This document shows positions 32,499 to 44,200 of a DNA stretch of 64,000 nt, in pieces. Positions within the stretch are counted from its first letter, which is position 1. Each line of letters starts with the position of its first letter. Position numbers and translations under genes: made by a program. Origin of the DNA: Immersiella caudata (lineage: Eukaryota > Ascomycota > Sordariomycetes > Sordariales > Lasiosphaeriaceae). The notes below the pieces were generated by a model. The model worked only from the letters and a program-made list of their open reading frames with translations, searched no databases and was not told the origin of the DNA. The stretch covers positions 4,712,001-4,776,000 of the forward strand of contig JAULSU010000004.1 of NCBI GenBank assembly GCA_030512335.1. The letters are read 5' to 3'.

Positions 32499-34272
32499 GA
32501 AAAAAGCCCGGGCATCGCATGCACAGGGGTCTTGACAGGTGCAAAAAGGAATTTGGTTCGGCCCAGGTTGCCGGCTGGTTGGTAGGCAATGAATTGAAGG
32601 CGGCCGCGATCTTGCCATGTTGGTGCATGAGCCAAAAGCAAACATGACAACTGTCACGCAGATCAGAGTCCTGGCAATTTGCAGCCTCCAGCTGAACCAG
32701 ATGTGCACAGCAGTGGATGTGCCTGAGGATCCCCCAGAACCGGGTTTAAAGCATAACGAAACGAGTTGTGCCCGCTAGGCAGCGAAAACAGTGTTTGAAC
32801 CGTCAAATCGCTCAAGTCTGAGACAGAAACAGCTCCTGGTCTTGGAAACAGCGCGCTTCGGTAACGCGAGGGACCATCACGCTTGTGGTGGCAAAAGCAG
32901 AAATTAAGGCCAATGTAAACGTTGCTTCGATTGCTTGGGCAGACTGAGAGTAAACCGAGCAGCTTCCGTAGGGTTTGCGAACTGACGGGGATGGTCTCGG
33001 CGCAGTCCATCCAGCCGCCGAACTCGTTGCAACGCCTGAATTTGTCAGCACCTCATGTAGCGACCGCAGCTAACGCAGAACGGCAGCTAGCTACAACGCT
33101 GCCCTACGATGCTGGTCAGCAGGAAGCCTGTGCATTGGTATTCGCCAAGGGCGCAACGACGAGATGGTGTCCATAGACGGAAATCCCCAGCTCACCTGCG
33201 ACACTTGCTCCCCCAGCTTCCAACCGCCAGCGTGGGTGTGGCACCCACGTAGCGAATCGTTGCTGATAGCGTCGTTTATCTCACAGGCCCGAGCACGGCG
33301 ATTTGAAGTGGTATCCGCCTGATGCAGCGGCATGTAAGCAACCAGTGGTCGAGCTCACCAGCGTCATGGTCAAGGCTGTCGAGCGACCACGGCAGAGGCG
33401 CATTTGCGGTCCCAGATGAAACCGTTGGACGGGGCTGCACGGACGCGATGTGACATGTGGGAGTTGGCCTGCGAACCTGGATTTGGGCGCATGTGCCGCC
33501 TGCGGGACTCTGCGTCTCGTTAAGTTGCAATATTGTCTTGCTGGAAATGCGGTACACCGTGGTTCTAGGGGGTTGGAGCTGATTTTGGAAGCAGAAACGG
33601 AGAGTCAAGAACGGGGGAGTTGTCGGCCTCTGGTCGTCTTGTGGTGTTTGCAGGGGCATTCAACACCCCTGTTCCGGGCTGCTTGCCAAGCACTGCGGGG
33701 CCTCAGCTGCAACCTAGCGTCAGTTGTGGCACTGCTGTCTCATGGGGGATTCCACACTGGTGTTGTCATCGAGCTCCGCGCGGGCCACACGGGCGTGATG
33801 AAATCGGCCAAGAGAAAGTTCCGCAGTGAAGGGAAGCTGAAGGTCGTTTCGGGACTTGTCGCGTTTGTGAGACTGAGGTGCACCGCACTCGCTGCCTCGA
33901 CCAGACGCCAGCGTTTCTCCCAACTTGGTGGAGTCCTGGTCCGAACAGCATGACCGTTTGATCAGCGCGATGGATCCTAGGCATCATCAAGGCAGAGGAT
34001 CCTCACAGATCTGCCTCGTCCCGCAATCCTGGGGCCAAGCTCCCGAGCTTTCCATGACAGCCGTGCGTAGGGTGCGGGGGTGATTTGAGGAGCTTGTTGT
34101 CCCCTCGATCCTAAAAGAAAAAATTGGGCGCCTTTTCTGTGGGTAACACAGCCTGTGCAGGTCGTCCCAATATCAGACCGTTCGTCTCTTCTGCTGAAAA
34201 CCTCAGACTAGTGTTGGTTCTGAGCATGTTCCTCGCCACATCTTCAGCGACCGATAGGCGCGCAGAAGAACG
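32499..34272. other. Intergenic region of 1.8 kb
   Basis: The longest open frame (33450-33953 plus, 167 codons) has no recognisable domain. Nothing else is supported. Confidence 0.5.
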
Positions 34273-35793
34273 ATGACCACCACGCTGCTCCGCGGTGCGC
34301 CGTTGGCAGCCCTCACATCAGTTTTCACACCACCGTGTCCGACTTCTTGGCTCATCTCAGGCACCAGACTGCCTTCACAGCTGCCTGTATTCCCTAGGAC
34401 CGGTTCAGCGGGATGCGATCCACCGGCGTGGCAGAGAAACCTGGATGGCGGAGGATTCCAATACTATTCGCCAGCGGTATGCCCGCAAGGCTTTGTGGTT
34501 GGGCCTGGCTGCGGCTTGACGATGGCGAGACTGGACGAGGGTTTCCCATCAGTGATCCCAGGAGAGAATGTGGCGTATTGTGTTCCGGCGGGGATGAGCT
34601 GCACGACGGATACAACCAACTTCCGCGGCGGTGTTTGGGGGTTCACCCAAGCCCAGGTGATTACCGCGCCTGGCGATGCGTTCACAGTTGGCCCGGCGAT
34701 GCAAATACGCTGGCGGGATTCCGACCTCGATGTCTTAGAGACACATCCGTTGACACCAGGCTTCAGGCGCCAAGCAGTAGAAACAGGAGCAGCTCCTGCA
34801 ACACCAGGCCCGACCACAGCTTTCGCAGTTCCAACCACCAGACCCGGGGTCACCATTGTGTCCACCCCGACAAGCGTGACCTTCTCGACCACGGCAGCCA
34901 GTGGCACACGTCCATCAGGGCAGGCGGACAGCAACGGCGATATGAGCGGATCGATAGACCGAAAAACGGCAGCGTTTGTGATCACCATCCTGACGGTGTT
35001 GGCGGCCGTGATGCTCGGGATTCTGGCGCTCATCTTGTTCTTTCGGCGAAGGTCCCGTAAATTTGGCGGCCCCGGAAAGTTCTATGGCGTTCCCGACACG
35101 CTTATTGGCTGGTTTATGTTGAAATGGGAGGCTCGACGAGGTCGTAGCCGCAAAGACGAGAAGGGGAAAATAGTCGAGGAAGATGATATCGCTGGCGCAG
35201 AGCTCGGCTTCCACGGTCAATCGATACTGCCAGAGCTCGAATTCGGGCCGGCGCGCGGGAGCACGAACAACCCGGCAGAGCTGGACGGATGGGGTGTCGG
35301 GAAGCGACCTCAAAGATGGTCTGGGATACCGACGCGGCCTCGCCATCCCCCGGAAGTGCCTCCAGACGAGGAACTCCCATACGCGGTTCATCGATTGTCA
35401 TCCGTGACGGAAAGGACAGAAGCATCCCACGAGAGGGTCGAAGAGCAGCCGCCCCCGGTGCCGCCTAAACCTGCAGTACCTCCATCGCCCATATCACTCC
35501 AAAGGCCGCAGTTCGTGCATATCCGGCCGGTGTCATCGAGATCGCTCACGGTGTCGCACCCGAAACGCGCGCCAATGGTCCCAACCAACCCGGCGCGACC
35601 TGCGTCAATCAACCTCGTCAGTCCATTGAGTCCGCCCGGCTCACCGGTTTTTGGCAATCAGACGATAGTGTATTCGAATTGGCGACATCCCCAGGATGGT
35701 ACATCGCCGAAAGAGATCCCGAAGGCAAAAGAATGCATCTTGACGAAGACGATTGACGTGGTGCAACGCTCCAAGGTCGCGTGTGTGGCGTGA
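34273..35793 (+). CDS. Single-pass plasma-membrane protein with Cys-rich ectodomain
   Basis: Intronless 506-aa protein of a conserved uncharacterised fungal type. The ectodomain carries FTPPCPTSWL, GCDPPAWQ, FQYYSPAVCPQGF and YCVPAGMSCTTDT, the regular Cys/Pro pattern of this family. A Thr/Pro-rich stalk follows, then one strong membrane segment (residues about 232-258, FVITILTVLAAVMLGILALI followed by RRRSRK). The cytoplasmic tail is Pro-rich with PPPVPPKP (SH3-ligand-like). The layout resembles wall-stress sensors, but there is no WSC domain, so a sensor role is only an analogy. The signal peptide is weak from this ATG. Confidence 0.75.
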   Translation: MTTTLLRGAPLAALTSVFTPPCPTSWLISGTRLPSQLPVFPRTGSAGCDPPAWQRNLDGGGFQYYSPAVCPQGFVVGPGCGLTMARLDEGFPSVIPGENVAYCVPAGMSCTTDTTNFRGGVWGFTQAQVITAPGDAFTVGPAMQIRWRDSDLDVLETHPLTPGFRRQAVETGAAPATPGPTTAFAVPTTRPGVTIVSTPTSVTFSTTAASGTRPSGQADSNGDMSGSIDRKTAAFVITILTVLAAVMLGILALILFFRRRSRKFGGPGKFYGVPDTLIGWFMLKWEARRGRSRKDEKGKIVEEDDIAGAELGFHGQSILPELEFGPARGSTNNPAELDGWGVGKRPQRWSGIPTRPRHPPEVPPDEELPYAVHRLSSVTERTEASHERVEEQPPPVPPKPAVPPSPISLQRPQFVHIRPVSSRSLTVSHPKRAPMVPTNPARPASINLVSPLSPPGSPVFGNQTIVYSNWRHPQDGTSPKEIPKAKECILTKTIDVVQRSKVACVA

Positions 35794-36227
35794 TAGGTCG
35801 CAGATCTGCCCACCAAAGGGTCGCGATAAGGCCCGAGCGGCAAGTTCAAACCCCACTTACAGGCAGGTGTACCCCGCATTTCAGCGGTGTAATGGCGCTA
35901 TCATTGGGAGCTCACCTGGAGCTGTGGCCACCAGAGCTGCACGATGAGACGATTTGTAGATCGCCGACCACACCGTTATCGCCTCCGCTCATCAGACCAC
36001 CGAGGTCAGGGAACCGCCTGGAATTGAGTCATCTTCTCATTTAAGCGGCCTCCATCGTCATTTGGGTTGTCAACCGTGATACCATCACACAACCAAACAA
36101 TACCAATCAGACATAAATCACATACCAACCCACCTTACATCAAGGACATCGACCTCCACTGTCCCTCAAACAACATATACCACCCGTAACACCATACCCA
36201 ACAATTACTACCAACACTACCGCCACC
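35794..36227. other. Intergenic region and CA-rich leader
   Basis: The 3' half (36060-36227) is CA-rich and pyrimidine-rich and probably the 5' leader of the next small gene. No gene is seen. Confidence 0.5.
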
Positions 36228-36497
36228 ATGAACGACCACAAAAAGACAACTCCCGCCAACCCCAAAATCGACACCGACCTCTCCCAAAATCTAGTCGCCT
36301 CCACCAGCCCAACAACACCCCACAGCACCGCCGATGCCGCGCGCGCCATGAGCAGCACCGGCGCATGGCAGCCGCGCCTGGATCGGCGACAGAGCTGGGA
36401 CTCACAGGAGTACCGGCACATGCTGCATGAGACGATCATCACGACGACAGATGGGGCGGGAGGAAAGCACGAGAGCGGGTTTACCGAGAGAAGATGA
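36228..36497 (+). CDS. Small conserved fungal protein (89 aa)
   Basis: The ATG has an excellent context (actaccgccaccATGaacg) after a CA-rich leader. The protein is hydrophilic and Ser/Thr-rich. Its core, TGAWQPRLDRRQSWDSQE, resembles a motif (G-x-W-x-P-x-L-D-R-x-Q-S-W) recurring in small stress- or sporulation-associated proteins of Pezizomycotina. No membrane segment or signal peptide is present. The function is unknown. Confidence 0.6.
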   Translation: MNDHKKTTPANPKIDTDLSQNLVASTSPTTPHSTADAARAMSSTGAWQPRLDRRQSWDSQEYRHMLHETIITTTDGAGGKHESGFTERR

Positions 36498-37065
36498 GCG
36501 AAGATGAAGAACCAATTCAGTTCGAGGGTGTATTTTACGAGGTTTATCTTATCATCGGCGACAAAGGGGTTGGCGGACGGGGGCGGATGGCGCTCAAAAA
36601 GTCACAAGCGCGCGACTGAGAGATGGCTTCACATGCTCCTCATTCCTCTCTCCTTTCTCTTGGGGGAAAATTCTGGACGCGCATCTCATCTGTCAACAAA
36701 GGGACTTGGGGCTCTTCTCTGGCAAAGGGGCTGGTCAACAGTTTGCATTAGGGGCATATCACATCCAAACGGAACCCCACAGAGGGAACGCAGCCTCACA
36801 GAGGGAAAAGTAACAAGAATCGCTACAAGCGATAAGATTGAGCTGAATTGCCCTCAAGGCACTATGGGATGGAGCAAAGATAGCTATCCTATCCGAGAAC
36901 GATGCTGATAATGGCAAAACAGTCGCCTAACTCCATGATACATGTGCTGTGCCATTGTGCTGTCCATCCAAGTCATGACCATGACCCTCCGAACCCCTGA
37001 GATGTTACCTGATGCATGTCCCTACTTGTTACTCCATGCAAATACAAAGGAAAAGAACAATTTCT
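36498..37065. other. Intergenic region
   Basis: No gene recognised. It lies between the 3' ends of convergent genes. Confidence 0.5.
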
Positions 37066-39867
37066 CTAGAGACCTTTAGGCCCCTTTCCATCTGCGCCAC
37101 CAGTCTTGAAGTACTCGCCCACAATACCGATCGAGTAGGACGCAGCGCCAACCCAAAGAGCGCCCACAGCGATACGCTTCGGAAGGCTGGTCTTCTTACC
37201 CTCACTGCTAGACTTCTCCTTCGCACCGCTGAACACAGGCTCCTCTCGGCGCACATCAATGTTCGAGTCGAAGCGTGGAGGTAGGTCATAGTTGACGAAA
37301 CCCGTCGGACTAGCAAACCGGCTGGCGGCGACTGTGTAGTCCCGAGGACCGCCCATCATGTCGATGGGGTTGATAGCCGGTCGATTCGGCGATGGCGGAG
37401 CAGCGGTCTCTGCCGTCATGTTACCCACGGTCCCAGAATGTGAGACCTCCGGGATGGCCTCTCTGACCTTGCGAAAGATGAGGACGTCTCCGGCACCGGA
37501 CACAACCTCGAACCCCTGAGCTTGAAGAGGACCAAAATGTGGCAAAAACTTCGCAGGGTTCGAAATACGGAGTAGCACTTCGGCCGGTGTGAGCGGGGTG
37601 TTGCTATCTTTAACAATGGATGTGGTTTCGGCGACATCGATGCACTGCATTGTTGGGTCGTAGACAAGAACCTTGTACAATGTCGGCACAGGTGGCACAC
37701 CGGCTGCCTCGTTGTCCGCAGACTTATTCTCAGTCTTTCCGTTGTACCTATCCAAGGCTGGCTCCAGGGCGCTCGTGGGCTCCTCAACCGCTTGCTCTGG
37801 TGCGCTGGCGCTCGAAGTGTAAGTGTCGGCACTCCATGACTTCACAAACTCCTCAGGGAAGTCCTGGGCATAATTCCCGGACAGCGTGGGCTTTCCGGTC
37901 TCCGCCGCGGCTCGTTTTTCTTTGAGCGATGAGCTTGTATCGGCATCGATGGCATCCGAGACCGACGCCGACTGAGCCATGAAAGTTTCCAGCATCTTCC
38001 TGTAGTGCGTTCTATCGGGTGTACCGTCCTTCTTGCCAGAGGCCTTCAGGTCGTAGTCGAAGACCGGTTCACTGCTTGACTCCTCCACAGCTGGCTTCCC
38101 ATCTGGCTCATTGTAGCGAACGGCAGTGTATTTACTGAGCTCGGATGGCTCGACTTTCGGTTGGGTATCCTTCACTGACGAAGCCACCTCTGCGTCGTCA
38201 TAGCCGAACGCTTCATGGTTTCCACCCAAGTCTGTCTCCTCCACGGGCTCGGCCTCCACGGCGTACTTGCCATCCGGTTCGTGGCTCCGGGATGCCTTGT
38301 ATTTTCCGGGCTCTTCCGGGTCCAGTTTCGGCGACGTCTCGCCTTCCGATTTGCCGTCCAACTCGTGAGCAGGGGCTGCAGCGTATCCTTCCAACTCTTT
38401 GGCACTCACGGTGGTACCCCCGCTCTTGTTGGCGTATTTGCCGTCGGGCTCGTGGCTACTGAAAGGCTCGTACTCAGGAAGTTCGGCGTCCTCCGTACCG
38501 GGGTTCCCGTAGCTTTCCGCGTATTTCCCATCGGGCTCGTGACTCATGAATGGTTGGCTGTACTGCGCCAGCTCAGAAGGATCCAATTTCTCCTCGCGAT
38601 AGCTCTCGGCGTACTTCCCATCAGGCTCACAGCTTCGGAATGGCTTATAGAGTTTGAGCTCTTCCGGATCTACCGACGGCATCTCAAGCTTGTATTTCCC
38701 ATCCGGTTCATGTGAACGGAACGCGTCGTATTCGCCGAGATCGTCATACGTTGAAACCGTCTCCTGCTCCGATGTCTTTCCATTCGGTTCGAGGTATCTG
38801 ACGGCTTCGTACTTGTGAAGGTCGCCGTACTGCGCTGTGACATCCTGGCCAACTAGAGATTTCGACCTGCCAGGGGAAAGATAGGCCTCAACGTCAGGCT
38901 CCAAAGTCCAGGATGCCTGCTTGCTAGGAGGCGGGGCGATGACATCAGAGTGGTGCCAAAACACGCTCTGTTGCTTCTCGCTCAGGGTGTCAAGAAGACT
39001 GGAAGCAGGAGCGTCGTTCAGCTCTGCCACATATCGCTCGCTTTCCAGGATCGGTTGTCTTTCCGTTGAAGGAAGCTTTGGAATAGGCTCGCCAGCAAAG
39101 ATGGTTGGTGGGGCGGGAGGCTTGGAGGCTGTGGCAGCTGGAGGGCGAAACGAGGAAAACTGGGACCTGTAGGATTTGAAGTTCTTAACAGGCGGTTCCA
39201 GCCCCTTCTCAAGGATCGAGGGGGACGCCAAAGACCCCTTGGCGACCTTGCGATTTGTGATGGGGTCGATGATGTATTCGGGACCAGCCTCGGCGGTAGT
39301 AGTAGTATCGGTTACTTTCGAGAGATCCGACTTCGGTTGTTTTGTGCGGTGCGAACGGCGTGAGTGCTCGTACTTCGAGAGTGGCGAATCCCAATTGTCG
39401 TAGTAGTTTTGCGCCATGCGAGGGCGGTCACCAAAGAGGAGATGTTCAATTGGCGCTCGCTCGACATCCTCAATATTTTGACCCGGCCGCACACCTTCCG
39501 GATTGTTAGGCGTCGATTCGGCCTTCCAGCTCCTGCATTTGCCAACCCACCGAGGCTTTCCGCCACGTGCGTGTTGATGTTCGTCAACGATCCGCCGCAA
39601 AGCAGACTTAGCATCTTCGGCGAATGATTGACCGTCATGTCTTCGGCTGAGAGCCTCGGTGTACTTGTATCGGAAGGAACGGTAGCGTCGGTAGATATCG
39701 TCGTGCTGTGGCTCGCTTTCGAAGTACGAGCCCCAGCCGCGACCGAAGCGAAAGCCCCGTATTTGATGTTGCCGACGTAGTGCGTCTCCGGAGATACCGA
39801 TTGATCGCAAGGAGGAGGGGTGAAGGCACCCCGCGCGCATCGTAATCTGAGAGGACGAGGCTAACAT
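37066..39867 (-). CDS. Mitochondrial-type protein with tandem EPDGK repeats
   Basis: Intronless 933-aa protein. The N-terminus (MLASSSQITMRAGCLHPSSLR) is Arg/Ser-rich without acids and fits a mitochondrial presequence. The central region (residues about 350-600) holds eight or nine repeats of about 27-32 residues centred on a consensus L-x-x-Y-x-x-F-R-S-H-E-P-D-G-K-Y. Examples are YDAFRSHEPDGKY, YKPFRSCEPDGKY, FMSHEPDGKYAESY and YTAVRYNEPDGKP, with one unit largely lost. A conserved-looking C-terminal domain follows (TLYKVLVYDPTMQCIDVAET and FEVVSGAGDVLIFRKVREA). Near the end is one membrane segment (RIAVGALWVGAASYSIGIVG). A matrix or inner-membrane location is inferred. I recognise a fungal uncharacterised family but no function. 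Confidence 0.82.
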   Translation of the reverse strand: MLASSSQITMRAGCLHPSSLRSIGISGDALRRQHQIRGFRFGRGWGSYFESEPQHDDIYRRYRSFRYKYTEALSRRHDGQSFAEDAKSALRRIVDEHQHARGGKPRWVGKCRSWKAESTPNNPEGVRPGQNIEDVERAPIEHLLFGDRPRMAQNYYDNWDSPLSKYEHSRRSHRTKQPKSDLSKVTDTTTTAEAGPEYIIDPITNRKVAKGSLASPSILEKGLEPPVKNFKSYRSQFSSFRPPAATASKPPAPPTIFAGEPIPKLPSTERQPILESERYVAELNDAPASSLLDTLSEKQQSVFWHHSDVIAPPPSKQASWTLEPDVEAYLSPGRSKSLVGQDVTAQYGDLHKYEAVRYLEPNGKTSEQETVSTYDDLGEYDAFRSHEPDGKYKLEMPSVDPEELKLYKPFRSCEPDGKYAESYREEKLDPSELAQYSQPFMSHEPDGKYAESYGNPGTEDAELPEYEPFSSHEPDGKYANKSGGTTVSAKELEGYAAAPAHELDGKSEGETSPKLDPEEPGKYKASRSHEPDGKYAVEAEPVEETDLGGNHEAFGYDDAEVASSVKDTQPKVEPSELSKYTAVRYNEPDGKPAVEESSSEPVFDYDLKASGKKDGTPDRTHYRKMLETFMAQSASVSDAIDADTSSSLKEKRAAAETGKPTLSGNYAQDFPEEFVKSWSADTYTSSASAPEQAVEEPTSALEPALDRYNGKTENKSADNEAAGVPPVPTLYKVLVYDPTMQCIDVAETTSIVKDSNTPLTPAEVLLRISNPAKFLPHFGPLQAQGFEVVSGAGDVLIFRKVREAIPEVSHSGTVGNMTAETAAPPSPNRPAINPIDMMGGPRDYTVAASRFASPTGFVNYDLPPRFDSNIDVRREEPVFSGAKEKSSSEGKKTSLPKRIAVGALWVGAASYSIGIVGEYFKTGGADGKGPKGL
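38040..38820 (-). repeat. Coding tandem repeat of about 85-95 bp (EPDGK units)
   Basis: DNA encoding the repeats in the 933-aa protein. The core TC(A/G)TG(A/G)-GCC-CGA(T/C)GG-CAAGTA recurs at roughly 85-95-bp intervals (plus-strand cores near 38100, 38270, 38440, 38530, 38620, 38700 and 38790). Units are diverged at DNA level but conserved in protein, which suggests purifying selection. Confidence 0.7.
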
Positions 39868-41249
39868 CGTTGAAACGCAAAGGGACCTGGCCGTGTTGTG
39901 TTGCAGCTACCTGTTATTCTACGAACCCATCAATCTGGATTCAGAGGGAGTCTCGACACTGCTGCCTGCGTCTGGGGGCACACGAGCAGAAGTGTAGAGA
40001 GCAATGGGTGTCCTATTCTAAAGGGACCAAGAATCAAGGCTGCTCGGGTAGATCCCGTGCCCCCCTCGCGGGCGGACAAACCTTATCGGAAGTGATCGGA
40101 ACTTACATGACAAAGCGGGCACTTGTTGTCAATTGCGATGGCTCGATGAGGGGAAACCGTCCTTCGGCGCATCAAACGAGAACCCCACGGGGGCCGGCGT
40201 GGCAGGACAGCAAAAGACGGGCGCGTTCCCGTCACCGATCAACACTCGGCGATGAACACGGGAGGAGAACAGGATGGGGAAGTGAGAAACTGGCCCGATG
40301 GTGTGAGGGTCTGCCGCAAACCTGCAAACACGGGAGTCGGCACGCATCCTGTGGTCCCCTGGTGACGATGCAGCCACTGACGCGCTCCTCCCTCACACTG
40401 CGGGGAAGCGGGCGAACGGTGAAGTGGGGCTAATGAAACAGGGCTCTTGGGGATTGACAGGACACTGGGACCCCCGCTTTCCCCAGACGGGACCTGCTAG
40501 AGCGCTAACAGTTACCGGCTGCCTAACAGCGGCCTACAGTTGATGCGCTAAGCACAGAATTCCCGGTATCTTTGTGTCTTCCAGGGTTGCTGGGAAAGAC
40601 GCCACCTTCTCGCGAAGATTTACTACTGCGACTATGTTTTCGCTTTCCAAGTGAAGGTTCATCGAGATACTGAGACTGCAGTATACCTTTCTGTTGTCTT
40701 TCTGCCTTTTGTTTTGGGTTTCGCGTTGAAGATGTGTTCTTTCTCGTCGTTGAGCGGTTCGCCGAGGCTCAAACAGACAAGCACCTACGTCATAGCTTTC
40801 CAGGGTCTCCGGCACAGGGTCCACCCTAGAGTCTGGGCTCGATGCGAGGTCAAGCTCTTACCCCACGCTGGACCCTAACCCTAACTCGGTCCATCCCAGT
40901 CCTCCACCCGCAGAAGAGATCCTTGGAGAGGCAAGACATTTACTTCTCGACTAGGGATTAGCCTAATATTTATGCAAGCTTTCGAAAATCTACTTGATCT
41001 CCTGAGATCTGGGAAGATGTCCGGCCGTATCAATGTCCGCGCTGAAAGCATCGCTTGGCCGCGCTCTAGTGGCGCTGTCCCAAAATGGCCTTTCGGCCAA
41101 GGAGTCACCCCGCTGCACGTGAGGGCGTTTTTGACCTGCCCCGCCATAGCTCATGAGATGGGATATTTACGTAGGCGAATATTTTTGCGGCATCGCGACA
41201 TCTTTCGCGATGCAACAGCTGGACTGCGCGAAGCATTAATCCAAGAACG
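39868..41249. other. Divergent promoter region between the EPDGK-repeat gene and LTN1
   Basis: A 187-codon open frame at 39870-40433 has no recognisable domain and is not called. CCCTAACCCTAAC (two telomere-like units) lies at 40873-40885. Confidence 0.5.
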
Positions 41250-44200
41250 ATGAAGCGCACAACGAAGTTTGGAACTCCCCTTGGGAGTAGCCCTGGGGGC
41301 TTCGGTGCATTTTCCTCGTCGACGACACTTTCGTACATTACCCCACCTCCCGACCTATCGAGCATACCCCAGGAAGTCGTGGTCCCGTTCAAGAACCTCT
41401 TGAAAAAAGACAGCATCACGAAGGCAAAGGCACTAGATGAGATTCTTTCCTACGTCAGAGGCCACAATGGCGAGCTGGACGAGTCGATCCTCGACGCTTG
41501 GGTGAGTTGGGAGACCCCGCCAAAAGCTGCCATTTCGGTACTGACCTTTATTCAGGCGCACCTGTATGCTCGAGTCTCGATCGACAACTCCCGAACCGTT
41601 CGCGAACTGTCCCACACCCTTCTCCTCGAACTCCTGAAGTCTGCGCGAAAACGAATGGAAAGGCGCATTCCCTCGATGGTCGGACCGTGGCTTGCCGGGA
41701 CCTTTGACAAGGACAGGGTCGTTTCCCGCGCTGCGACCAACGGGCTTTCGTTGTTTCTAGACACAAAGGAAAAGGGGAACAAGTTCTGGGTGAAGTGCCA
41801 GGCCCAGATACTGAAGTATGCGACGGAGGCTGTGTTGGAGACCCCCGACACCCTCAGCGACGAGCGATCTAGCACGAAGGAGGACTCATTGGCTAAATAC
41901 TACCGGGTCGTCAGCAGCAGCTTGTCCCTGGTCCTCAACCTGATGGACAAAGTTGAGATGCCCGTCATCGAAGACGCCTTGGCTCGCTACCTGGAGGTGG
42001 AAGCCGTATGGAGCATGGCAGCAGCTGAGGATGGGTTTGTCCGCAAGACGCTGTTCCAACTTCTCCAGACTGTCCTCGACAAGAAGCCAGAACTTTTGAA
42101 GCCGCGTCTGAGTCAAATTGGCAAGATCCTCATTGCAGACGGGCTTAAAAGTACCCAGACTGGTTCGGCTGGTGACTTGGTCAAGGCCCTCACCAAACTG
42201 ACCCAGACATTCCCAGTTGTATGGGGAACGAAGTCTCACCCGCTGCAACGAGTGCGACCTTTTGTTGAGAAGGGGTCACAAGGCAGCTCTTCGGCATACT
42301 GGCAGGATTTGGATCATCTACTCAAAGCACTGCCAGAAAAGGGCATGTCGACTGAGATCGCAACGAGCTTCTTGAAGTCTGTCAGAGCCGGGATTACAAA
42401 CAGGCTGGAACCGCGAACCAACGCCCCCCAGGCGTGGAGTGTCTACATGAACTCCTTTATGGGACTCCTAAAAGCCGCAGAACCGGACGCCAGCTTCGTT
42501 CAACACAATTTGTTCCCCTTACTGCAACAATATCTTCAGCCCACCCCAGACCTCCTCGCTTGGGCCTCGCCGGCAACGATTACGCTATCCCCAAAAATAT
42601 GGCGAGCTGTTGCCAGTCATCCTGATCCTGACATTCGGGCGTCCGTTGGCGAAGAGTGGGAGAAACTTCGAGGCGCTTTCTTGCTACAAATAACCAACTC
42701 GCTACCGGAAGTGTCGAAAGACCACCAAAAGTCACAGCAGGCTGTGGCAATCAGCGGACAGCATTGGTTTGGATTGGTAGGGGCGGTTCTTGCTGATCTA
42801 GGCCAAGGCACAGAGACTGCTGAAGATCAGGCACTACGAAACGTCCTCACACGGGCATCTATCGCGATTCTCAAGGGGTCACTAGAACTGCTTGTCAGAC
42901 GAAACTACAAGCCGTTTGGCGCCGCCTCCGTTCTCCAGTCAGCCTTCGAAAAAGTACCCGAGCTTTGTGCTGAACATCGATTCATTGCTGCTCTGTTCCC
43001 CCTCGAAGACTCCGAAAAGTTAACGCTTATCGTCACCTCGCCCTCGCTGCCCTATCTCGTGTCTTGTCTGGACAGTCTCTCAAGCACACTTCCCGAGAAG
43101 TTCTCGACAATATGGGCGGCGCTTGTGGATTCTGCGTTGCAGTCCCAGCCGGACGTTGCCGTAGCCGCGGCAAATGCCCTCATCCGACTTCCAGCTGCGA
43201 CGAAACTTGCTCAACGCCACGAGGCGCTTCAGGTCTCCCTCGTCGCTGCTTGGCTAGCGTGTGCGGGGGGCAACGGGGATGCGTCTTCCTGGGAGCTTTG
43301 CGAATCTTCTCTGGGCTTTGGCACCATCACTGACGGCTCATTGACCGCCATTACTGCTGACATCGTCCGGCAACTCGATGTGTCAGAAAGCTCCGGTCCA
43401 GCGCTGAAAGCTTTGAAGCTAATCACCGAAGAAAAGCCTGGATTGGTTTCACAACATCGAGCGACACACATGGATCTTGTCACGAAGCTTTTGGCGCTCA
43501 CGGAACTGGAAGACAAGGATGTCTCAGTTCAAGCAGCTGCTCTACAGGCCCATCTTGATCAGAAGGTGGCTGGACAGTCGCCCCTTGTCAAGATCATCCA
43601 AAACAACCTCGAGGATGCAGCGGCATCATCTCTCAGGTATTTTCAACCTTTTCCTGTCATTGTGGCTGGAGTTCACTGACCTGGGCTAGCCTTGACGTTT
43701 TGGTTCAGCGCGCCATTTCGACCTTCAAGTCTGGCTCTGTCCCTATAGAGGAGCTATTCCCTAGTTCAAATGCTTGGCTGACTGAACTCGGCCCTTTTCT
43801 TCAATCAGCCCCAAACCCCTCGCTTTCCCTGACAAGTAGTATGGGAGGGGCCTACTTTTTGGCCAAGGGGTCCGGAGCCAAGCGGCGAAGGACGAGACGA
43901 GACGCCAAGGGACGCTCGATACCTGCGAGGATGGCCGTCTACACTTCCTCCTTGCTTATGTCTGAGCTTCCTCTTACGTCGCTGCCAGAAGATTTCCACC
44001 TCGAGCTTCTGTACCTCCTGGGCCTGACGGTCGAATTGGCGGCCGATCAACTCACCACGATGGAGACCGGTGGGCTCTGGGAAACCGTAGGGGATGGCGA
44101 GGACGCAGCGAACGAAATCCAGGACCTCACCACCTTGAGCCAGAAGATTATCAACGATATCGCCGTCGAAACCACAAATTGGAGAGGAGGGGACCTCTCC

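Noticed and set aside
33450..33953. 167-codon open frame in the 32.5-34.3 kb gap
   Set aside because: No recognisable domain, no splice context, and comparable frames occur on the other strand.
35800..35875. tRNA-like stretch with GTTCAAACC
   Set aside because: The putative T-arm does not pair and no cloverleaf forms. Part of it overlaps the end of the membrane-protein gene.
39870..40433. 187-codon open frame upstream of the EPDGK-repeat gene
   Set aside because: Low-complexity, Arg/Ser/Gly-rich translation without a domain, lying in a divergent promoter.
40873..40885. CCCTAACCCTAAC as an interstitial telomere
   Set aside because: Only two units. Too short to infer a telomere scar or a telo-box without promoter data.
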